Below, in pieces: positions 44,840-55,600 of a stretch of DNA of 64,000 bases. Source of the DNA: Bactericera cockerelli (Eukaryota > Arthropoda > Insecta > Hemiptera > Triozidae). The DNA is taken from contig CM044963.1 of assembly GCA_024516035.1 (NCBI GenBank), positions 20,266,703-20,330,702 on the forward strand. Direction: 5' to 3'. The position numbers were made by a program, and so were the translations under genes. Positions within the stretch are counted from its first letter, which is position 1; every line of letters starts with the position of its first letter. The notes under the pieces are model-generated. The model was not told the origin of the DNA. It did not search any database and saw only the letters and a program-made list of their open reading frames with translations.

Positions 44840-45360
44840 AGGGCTCCAGATGTTTCATCCTTCGTTCTCTCTCACTCCCACTTTCTTTCTTTCTCTCTCC
44901 TTTCTCTTTCAATATCTCTTATTCCTTCTCCATACTTTTTCTATCGATCCTTCCTCTTCATTCTTACACTTTATTTTATATCTAGATCGTCTTCCGCTCC
45001 TACTAATTCCACTCCCAGTTTTTGTATAATCGTTGTCCGACTTTTAAACTTTTCTTTTTTTTTCCTCCTTTGCTTTTGCCTTTTCTTTTTCACTCATTCT
45101 TCTTTTTCATTTACACTCTCTTCGCCTTTCCCACTTACTCAATCTGTTTGTCTTGTTATTGTGTTTCTTCATTTACTAATTTTTCTTTTCCTTCTTCTCA
45201 GATTTCTTCCTCTTTTTCTTCTGAAATCTGTTGTATTGTAGATATATTTATTCTGCGTCTGTATTTATTTTCTCCTGTTTTTTCTCATCAATTTCTCTCT
45301 ATTTTGCCGTTTCTCGAAGTCGCTCTTATTGCTCTTGTTGTGTTACTTCTATGACTCAGC
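44840..45360. repeat. CT/TTC-rich low-complexity tract
   Basis: Pyrimidine-rich; open frames rich in Phe/Leu/Ser are artefacts. Confidence 0.75.
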
Positions 45361-45504
45361 TGCTATAAATTATTTTTTCTTTCTTTTCATATTCCTCTTC
45401 AATTGATGTAATTTATATTTTAGTACCTCCAAGCATTTCTAAAGTATTGTGTTTTCTATGAAATGCTTATAATATTGGTTGCTCCATTATCAGAATTTTG
45501 ATGT

Positions 45505-45835
45505 ATTTTGACCAATTTATGATAGACTTGGCTCTTCTCTTCTTCAACGCTACAGTTTAGCGTGAAACACTCAAAGGCCAAATGACAGAAGACGAATTCA
45601 ACGCATGTGTGATGAAGACTACCAAGAGAAATTTCAAGAAGAGCGAGGGTCATGGTAACTTATTCAATAATGAGTCATCTGGCTCCCAAATCAGATTTTG
45701 TGTACAGAGCTGAATAGGTAGCCACATTTTTTTTACGACAACACCGCACCCCAGTGGTTTGTATTATGGTAGAGGAAAAGATCAGAAACTTGGCTACGAC
45801 AAGAGGACCCCACTGACTGTTTACACAGGTAAAGC
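45505..45835 (+). pseudogene. Decayed exon of a DNA/RNA non-specific endonuclease paralogue
   Basis: The sequence aligns with the catalytic exon at 57543-57857 from 'GGCAAATGACAGC' to the donor 'ACTCAGGTAAAG' (here 'ACACAGGTAAAG'). It has an extra base inside the Gly-His codons (AATAATGAGTCATCTGG versus AATAATGGTCACCTGG), an in-frame TAG where the intact gene reads Glu-Gln, and a deletion of about 25 bases after 'CCCCAGTGG'. Similarity continues into the following intron: 46180-46390 matches about 58470-58625, including 'CTCCAAATAATT' and 'ACACCTGGTCAGCTG'. It is a dead tandem duplicate lying just upstream of the live gene's first exon. Confidence 0.85.
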
Positions 45836-46439
45836 TGTGTAAACAGTGTTATATAAGCATAATAATTAAGTTTGCTAATGGATTAAATTATGATCTTGAC
45901 AATTGTGACATTACTCATTCATATAATCCATAATTAATTATAAATATTAATTTGTTAAGCAATATTTCCAGCGTTGATCAATTTTTTTATTGTTATTGCT
46001 AGAAAATTTCTGTCTTGCAAATTTCTTTTTGTTGCAAATAAAAATTTATCTGATTGATGTCTATTTTAATACTATTTATCATACGTACAATATTGATAAG
46101 GAATGAAGTGGAAGATATGAGAGCATCAAAGTATTTACACAGAGATCAACCTAATTAAACCTCCCCAATTTGGCGACTTTAAATATCCCATTTTAGAATT
46201 TTTTTTGATAAAAGCTCCAAATAATTTGTCGAAGAACTTATTTGTAAAATTTTGAATTTTACGACTCCTTTTATTCCGGTTTTATGTCCCAATTTCTTGC
46301 CTATGTTTTTCACCAGTATTATATTATTCTGGTTGTACAAAGACACCTGGTCAGCTGTTAAAGAAAAACCAAAATGGCCCAAATTTTTGGACATTCAAAT
46401 TTTACAACAAGCTGCCCCTAAAAATAAAATTGTTATCAG

Positions 46440-46545
46440 AAAGAGAATTTCAAAGGAACATTAAAAGTTTTCTATTGAATAAGGCTTACTATTCATTTGA
46501 AGAATATTTAGATGATGTATTGGAGAGCAGATGGCTTTTCCAATA
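46440..46545 (+). repeat. Possible LINE ORF fragment
   Basis: One frame reads REFQRNIKSFLLNKAYYSFE and then EYLDDVLESRW. It resembles the last residues of insect LINE reverse-transcriptase ORFs, where an 'L..KAFYSVEEYL'-like ending is common. Too short to be sure. Confidence 0.3.
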
Positions 46546-46556
46546 GTTAATGGAAA

Positions 46557-46620
46557 ATGAGCTTACGGTTGTCGTTCGTCAATCTTCTTCTGCTCTACGC
46601 TGGGGCCGCTGATCAAGATG
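46557..46620 (+). other. Signal-peptide exon of the nuclease gene
   Basis: It encodes MSLRLSFVNLLLLYAGAADQ, then Asp and one base of the next codon, with a perfect GTAAGT donor at 46621. Phase 1 fits the acceptor at 51843, giving ...DQD-ASSAYQAW. An alternative first exon closer to 51843 cannot be ruled out, but I saw none. Confidence 0.7.
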
Positions 46621-49600
46621 GTAAGTCGCCAGGCCTGGCGAAAGCGGCTAGCGGAGCAAGATGATACGGTGGATAGTTGCGATGTGTGCTGGTCAAGAGT
46701 TGATTAAGGTAAGAAGGAACGTTTCTCACGAAGCGTAATAACTTATTATTTATCTTACCTATATGTTTTGTAAATTGTATAATTTTACTTTTATACCATT
46801 GACGTTGTATGAAGCCCTTGGACATTATATGCAAAAAAAAGTATGTACTTATTAGGGCACTTATTACTTATGTAAGTATGATTATTGAAAATAGGACATT
46901 TGAACATGTGTACCCAAACACCTGGGTATTATCAGCCCTACTAAAAAACTCCGTAGCAACAGCAATGTTACGCTAAAAAGACACTGCCAATTATGGACAC
47001 AATACTTCCTAGTGATTAGTTCAAATTATAAACACGTGGCAATTTTGAGATTTTAAACCAAATCACCTGCATTTCTAAAACTACTAAACCGATTTTCTTC
47101 AAATTGTATAAGGTAGAATACCGTTTTTCCTACACTTTAGACTTCTACAAAATTTCTGGATCGGTAAGTCGTGAACCTTATTTTTGCCTTTTTCGTCCAA
47201 AATTTCGGATTTTCTTAAATATCAGAGCTCATTCAAAATTTATTATCAAATAATATTTTTGAAATAATACAACATAATAAATAAAATAATTATGGTGCAT
47301 TTATAATCAAATAATTATAAATGCACCATGTAAAACGTTAACGCGCATACACATACAACATTTATTTAAAATCGTAAGTACCGTTCACGAGTTAAGAGGG
47401 ACCTTTGCAGCCTTTTTGTGATGGACTAGGACCAGTTTCACTTGCATTCATCAAAGTTATCATTCTACAGGTTGTAAAAATATACAAATCAATACTCAAA
47501 CCACATATTCAAGAGACCAGGAATTTTCTAACAAGACTCCTTCTCGAACAAATACGAAAATTCACATTCCTTCCCTCAGGACACACCCCGAAAGTTCAGT
47601 AAAAAAATGTGATTTCTTCAAAAGTATTTTTGTGCGGTACTTTTTATTTCGACAATTTTTTTGTTACAGCTTAATGACATCTTGGTGTGATCATCAGACC
47701 CTCAAAAATAACCGGGGGCGTAGGCGACCCTATGACACAAGAAACCTCCCATAACTATGACCCTGGTTATTTTTGACGGACTGAAATCACATAAAATGAG
47801 ACCTCTAATGAGCGTCTCCTCCTGTTTGGCACTTTGGAAAACACCAAGGTGGCAACTGCGGAACTGGCCGCGTTCATCCAACAACGTGGAAACGGATGCC
47901 TGTGTTAGTTAGAGCAGTCTTCGCGCGGTTGCCTGTATGGTATTTTCAATATCTGATCGCATGATTTCTATGAATAATGCTAATTACAGGTACAGGGTCA
48001 TCGAGTAATGACTGAATTAGAAAGACTCTAAATTTGGCTTTGAAAGTGTTGCTCAAAAATATATATCAATATTTTACTTTTTCTATTTAATATTATTTAA
48101 AATTTACGTTTTAACATTTACATAAAATAAAATTTACAAGTAAAAAAATAAGGGGAGAAAAATGTTTTTTAACTGATTGTTATGTTGTGACTTTTAGCAA
48201 CCCATCATTTGCTGGGTTATGAATATTTGTCTAAAAAATAAATATTATTATTCTTCTTCTTCCTTCTTTAAAAAAAGAAAAAGAAAAAGGTAAGTGTTTC
48301 ATAGCTCTTTTTATTTCGTAGCTATGAAATAGGAGCTACTGTAGACTCTTGAGGTCTGTGTTGTAGCCCGCCCATTCCGTAGTATGGCTCACCTTTGATG
48401 GGCGAGAAGTGACACAATACTTCCCATTTAGGTGCTGGGTCAACACGAGCGCACTGGAAGGTATCCCTTACAAACAATTAGGGCGGAATTAATAGACAAC
48501 ATCAATAACTTAAGTCGTTGGTAAGTGTCGATTTTCCCTATCTTACACAGTACGCAATCCCTGACTTAGGGCCACAGAGGTATTACAAAAACGTCTATGA
48601 ATTCCGCCCTTAGTGTCAAGTGGTTAAGGCGCTAGTCTGGTAATCCAGGTTGCGTAGGGATCCGTTGGTTCGAATCCCATTCAGTGCATGAATTTTTCCT
48701 CATCAATTTGAGTTTGAGACCACATAATATAAGACTCTGAAGGTTAGGTGGTAGAAAATGCTTTGAGAATTAACCTCACCTGTTGGATGCCTTCCACTAA
48801 ACAGTATTATTATAACAATTGTAACCAAATTAACTACTGAGCTAATCACGCGCTAATTCTGACTTGATAGTATATAACATCTGTTATATATGGAAAAAAT
48901 ATGATTTTGCTCTCAAAAAAGTATCAGTAGGTATACAAATTTACACAGGATATAATTTTTAGCACCAGGCACAGATGGAACACAGAACTCCAACAAAGCG
49001 ATGAATATTTTTGTTGTTAAAAAAAATCATCTCTGCTGCAATGAATTTGTTTACAAAATCGTTTTTACACTTCCTTATCAATCTTAATTAATGAAACTAC
49101 CGACCTCAGTAGCTTGATCAATAAGGCGGCGGACTTGTAACCTGGAGGTCGAAGGTTCAAGTCCGGGTTTCAGCGTTAATTTAGTAAAGCGAGTTTGAGT
49201 AGTAGTGACATCACGAAAGTGATCAACACAAATATGATAACTTAATTAATGAAACTCGAGTTGTGAAAATATAAAATTTGGCTGTATCGCTTTCTCTGAA
49301 TGACCCAGTATAAAACATGCCTTGAAGTCGGGACCCAATATGTGCCGACTGTTAGTAAAACAGTTGGTTGGAAAGTCTCTTTCCAAGCAAATGTTACGTC
49401 TAGATCCGTTTTTCTAGATATTGAATGCTATTTATATTTGATTACGCTGTAGCAAGGTTTTGAAATGTTCATGTGGCTAGATATTCTATCTAGGTTAGGG
49501 ACTCCTGTTTTTAACTTATCTGTTTTTTAAGTGTTGCTGTGTGGGATATTGACTAAGGCATAAACTGTGTTACTCTGTTCTCTACGATTTAAAATTTTAA

Positions 49601-52600
49601 TGTGATGCTATTGTGACTAATATTATCCAGCTTTAGACCCATTTGATGACGACTATTTCCGATCTATATTAGGCTTGATATAGGGTGTAGATAACATTGC
49701 CTCAGGCAATAATCACGCCCTTTTTCAATATTGTTCTTATCAATAATGAGTTATTATTATTACTATTGGTTAGCTAGTTTTCAGATTTTCTACCTTGGTT
49801 CAAGGTTGTTTTTAGTGGGTTCACCAAATCTCACTCTCCCGATCTCATAGTTGGTAAAGCCTTGCTCGATAGCTGGGACTTGGGGGTGTAGATTTATATC
49901 ACTCTGTATTTAAACTCCATGGTCCTTGTTCTTGGGCTTGGTTTTGTCAGCTATTTCCGTATGAGGTTCATGGTTTCCTTGGATTCTTTTCTTCTCGTAA
50001 AAAAAGCTTATTTTATGAGCAGCTACAGTAGCTCCCATTTTGAATTCAGGATAAAACTCGGATGTGTAGCCCTACCCTACAACACCGTCATAGTCACACC
50101 CAAAGTCCCTCCAGATTCTAGATATTCAAGAACCTTTGCTTAATCGTCTACTTTGAGATTGAAAATTTTCTTGTCAACAGTTTTTATTTTGAGAATTCAC
50201 ATAAGTACTAGCTCTTTAAAAGTAATGTTCAAATTTAATGTTGTTCACGTTACAATATGTAAAGGAGTCATCTTTCATCTGACGTCACGTAAGTACATTA
50301 ATTTATCGCACAAAATGATAGACATCTTTGAATGCGTTTTCGGCCTATACAAGGGCACTTTAACAATGAGTTTTCGTCCTATTCATTGAGGACTTTAACA
50401 TGGCTGAAACTTTGAATTTAGGTTAAAACGTGTTTTAGGGTTCCCAAAACTGAAACAGTTTTGGCACTGAAAACTGACTATTGACAATTTTGGGTGATTT
50501 CATTTCTTTCCTTTCTATAATATAAAGAAAGTAAAACAGACAATAAGGTTTATATAACAAACTAGTAGCCAGATCTGACACAATGTACATAGCCTTTTTT
50601 TGATAATTCCGTGCAAAATATTATCTTTTTTATATACAGGGTGTATGAAAAAAAAGGAGCCAGTCAAAATATCTCGTCTATGGAAGCAATTTTCAAAAAA
50701 CCCTGAAACACATGTCTCATTATATGGAGGGGGCAATTTTTTCAGGGAGTTTAATTTTTCATACTCTTAACAGGGGCGGCCCCAGGGGGGTCAAGTTTGG
50801 AATCTTAAATGGAACTACCCTTTTTGTAATACATTTCTGAAAAGTAGTTGACATTAAAAGTATTCTAAGACTAATTTGAAATTTTTAATCAAAACAGGGC
50901 CGGAGATATCGTATATTTCATTTCACAGTTTCAGTTATTTTTTATAAGTATTTTATGGTGTTTTTGTAAAAATTGTCTTTCTACGTGTCTTTCTATTTGA
51001 AATAATTAAATTTTCATGCCTTTTTTATTTCATTCGCTTTACCAGGGGAGGTGTCAAGGGGTCATATTTTTTTACATTGTGTAAAAACTATTCTTTTTTT
51101 AGTATAGTCCAAGCTAAATAAATGCACTGAGTGTTGTTGTTTAATCTAAATTTAAGATACAATTGAAAACAGGGCCGGTGACTAGTACTGCACGCGAGTT
51201 TTAGATTTTTTCACATTCATTTGAAATAAATCGGGCCTTGGTTTATTTTAAATTGAACAACATGGATCATTGCATTTATTTCTCACAAAATTTATTCGAA
51301 AAAGGATGGTTTTTACATTATAAAAAAAAAAGTTGACCACTTGAAATCTTCCCTAGTAAAGCGAATGATATAAAAAAGGCATGAAAATTTAATTATTTCA
51401 GATAGAAAGACATGTGTTCAACATTTTTTACAAAAATACCATAAATTACTTATAAAAAATAACTGAAACCTGTGAAATGAAATGTACGATATCTCCGGCC
51501 CTGTTTTGATTAAAAATCTCAAACTAGTCTTAAAATACTTTTAATGTCAACTAATTTTCAGAAATGTATTACAAATAGGGTAGTTCCATTTAAGATTCCA
51601 AAGTTGACCCCTCTGGGGCCGCCCCTGTTAAGAGTATGAAAAATTATACTCCCTGAAAAAATTGCCCCCTCCATATAATGAGACATGTGTTTCAGGTTTT
51701 TTTTTGAAAATTGCTTCCATAGACGAGATATTTTGACTGGCTCCTTTTTTTTCATACACCCTGTATGTAAAGGTGTTTGTATGGTGTGTAAATGGTTTGT
51801 GGTTAGCCAATGTGGTGACGTGTACTTTCTCGAAATTTTCAGCATCAAGTGCCTATCAAGCGTGGAGAGATTCAAGAAAGGATGGAAACTACGGTAGAGC
51901 AACTTCATATCGCCAAGGTAAGTCCTGTTCAATTTGAGGAATCACAGTTCCATGGAAATGTCATGAAACTTCATAAAAGGTGTAGTCTATTATAATAATA
52001 CAAGACCTCAAAGCGACCTGTACAATTCTGAGGATAGTTTGGAAATAAAGGAAAATCGTAGGCCACAAATCGCCAATATTAATATTGGATTTCTTAACTT
52101 TGCAAATAGGTTATGCTGGAACCGGGACTCCTGGAAGTAACAACAGACCAGTGCGGAACCCTCAAGACGGAGCTTCGTCCTCTTTTTATCGAGGTAACCA
52201 TATATTTTATTTATTTATTTACAATTTTAGACAGTAAGATACAGAGTACATAGTCAATCGTCATTACCATAAAAAAGTAAATAAAAAGTAACAAAACAAA
52301 AATAAAATAATAATATTAATATAGCAAATAATAAATACAGTGCAAAATATTATATTAGTTCCTAATTTTGTGTTTGTGTCCCTTCTATATTTTCTATATC
52401 TTTAGTATAAGTAACATTTACAATTTTACGCGCTTAAAGTATTCGTGCAAGTAGAGAAAAAGAAAGTGTCTAACTGGGTTTCACTTTACTACAGCTGTAA
52501 AATTTACTTTCGACAATGTAGGTAATGCTGGGAATAACAACCAACAATGGCAAACAAGGAACCCTCCAAGAACAGCATCCACTCAGAAAGGTAAGTATGG

Positions 52601-55600
52601 TAACGTATCGAGCACCAATATTACGGGTCCTATTTGGGAACTTCATCATTGCTTTTTTCTATTCAATCAGCACTTTTACGTACATTGCGTTTTATCAACT
52701 TCATTAAACCATAATTATGTAAAGCACACTTTAACATTGTGATTCCTCTCTATTCAAAGTATTAAATTAAAACTATCTAAATATCAATTTCTCAAATACA
52801 TTATTTTGGAGAAAAAAAATATCTCGAACCAGTTGGAATTCAACCACCACTTGTGCTGCAGTAATCTACAATTTAATTCATGTTATGCTGGGAGTAACAA
52901 CCGAAAAAAACCAGATGCAAGTACAACCAGTGGCAAAACCCTTCAAAAATTAATATAAAAACAGCTTCTTCTTACTCTAATCAAGGTAAGCATGATAACC
53001 CTACTAACAATTACGTGTCCAATTTGGGAACTTTGCAGGTGTGCTTGAAATATCAAAAAGCATATCTACCACCAAAGGCCTAAATTCAACATTATACGAA
53101 TAGAATACAATAGAATATTAAACTATCAGTATTATCAGAAAAGTGAAAAGTTTTACTAGTTGTACTTGATTATCAGAACATACTTGGACATGTTATATTG
53201 TCCAGGTAAGATTGAAAAGTCCTTACTGGACGTTGCTTAACTAGAACTGGTGTATTCAACGTGCCATTAATGGTGCATTGCAGGCAAAATTAGTTTAATC
53301 TCTCTTTCATTTGATATTTCTCGGTATGGGATTTGGAAAAATCCTTTCTATTAGCACATGAACAGATTTTCATTTGAATTTTCTCTCTTAGAATGTTTCA
53401 TAGACATCAACAAAATTGATTTTAGCCATGGTTGGCTCGTGGATCCTGACTACAAGACCATAGTTTACCCTAATGCTAAAGGTAGCATCATGCTGAAAGA
53501 AGGAAAAAAGTTGATGGTGATCTGCACGGGGGATCATATGCATTCGAACTATTTTTCAAATACGAGTAAGAAACTTATTCAATATGAACGGGGTCGGTTT
53601 AACTCTGGCAACACTTGCAGCTAATTGCACTGTATACAGGGTGTCCCACCAAACTTGGACACCTCAAATTACTCGGCCCCTGAAAGAGTTTTTGAAAAAT
53701 AAAAAATCCTAGGGTACATGGTCTAATTATGCGGTTTCAGTCATGAATTTTTTTTTATATACAGGGTGGTTCAAAAGTCAGAAATTCAGGTGTCAACTTT
53801 CGATTTTTAAATGGATCAACCTGAATTTTATTTGATAATTTTACTTCTAAATGGTTCCTAAGTACTTTTTTAAACAAAAATTTTACATACAGGGTGGTTT
53901 TTTTTCGACCAATTTTTTTTCTAAATCTCGAATAACTCAAGTTTGTTTAATTTTTTCGATAACAAGAATAGAGAGTGTTTGTGTAATGAAAACACGCACT
54001 TTGAATTGGCATCAATTTTTTTTATACAGGGTGGTTCACAAGTGAAATAATGATTTGATTTTTTTTAAAACTGAGTTTTTTTAATTTTTCATTTTGGATT
54101 AATAATTCTAACCTAATTTTACACATTTTTTGTTAGTCATATCGAAAAACAAAACTAAAGTGTTGTACAGGGTGAGACATAATTTTTTTGTGACACCCTG
54201 TATATGGGTAGTCAAAGAGACGTAAAATTAAATATAAAAACTAAATGTGTAAGAAAAACTTTGATTTTTAATGATATCAAAAAGTTATGGTGTTTTAACT
54301 AATATTGTCACATGGACCACCCTGTAGATATTTTCTTAAAACATCATATGGGTAGTCGAAATCGTCTAAAATTCAACGAGGAGTCCAAATCTGAAAGAAA
54401 AAAATGAATTCATAAAGCAATTTTCAATTTTTTGTCTACACCTACCTACTTTTTATTTCTAGTTTTAAAATCATTCAGTGTGTACACCAAATTGAAAATG
54501 GCTTCAAAGTTCGTGTTTTTTACTTGTTTTTCCCCCTGATTTGAAGTCTTCGTTGAATTTTATACAACCTCGAGTACCCACATGATAGTTTAAGAATATC
54601 TACAGGGTGGTCCATGCGACAATATTAGTTAAAGCACCATAACTTTTTGATATCATTAAAAATCAAAGTTTTTCTTGCACATTTAGTTTTTATATTCAAT
54701 TTTACGTCTCTTTGACTGCCCATATACAGGGTGTCACAAAACAATTATGTCTCACCCTGTACAACACTTTAGTTTTGTTTTTCGATATGACTAAAAAAAA
54801 ATGTGTAAAATTAGGCAAGAATTATTAATCCAAAATAAAAAATTAAAAAAACTCAGTTTTAAAAAAAATCAAATCATTATTTCACTTGTGAACCACCCTG
54901 TATAAAAAATTTTGATGCCAATTCAAAGTGCGTGTTTTCATTACACAAACACTCTGTATTCTTGTTATCGAAAAAATTAAACAAACTTGAGTTATTCGAG
55001 ATTTAGAAAAAAATTGGTCGAAAAAAAACCACCCTGTATGTAAAATTTTTGTTTAAAAAAGTATTTAGGAACCATTTAGAAGTAAAATTATCAAATAAAA
55101 TTCAGGTCGATCTATTTAAAAATCGAAAATTGACACCTCAATTTTTAACTTATGAACCACCCTGTATAAAAAAAATTTCATGACTGAAACCGCATAATTA
55201 GACCATGTACCCTAGGATTTTTTATTTTTCAAAAACTCTTTCAGGGGCCGAGTAATTTGAGGTGTCCAAGTTTGGTGGGACACCCTGTATAGGTAATAAA
55301 AGATCCGCCATTGATCATAAACCATTTTAAAATGCCCATATTTTCAATACTAAAGATTTATGATCATTTTTCTTTGATGGTTTGCTAGAAAATAGATGGT
55401 AATTTATTGTTATTTTCACCATTTCATGTTTTTAAGATCACAAAAAAGAGATTTTTACCTCAACGCAGAGCGTATGAATTCAGATATTCTCTCACGTCAC
55501 GCATCGCGTTTACCACCATGTCAGTATCAGTATAAATAGAAAAGTGAGAAGTTGTACTAGATGTACATGAATAGCAGAACATACATGGACAGCTTATTTG

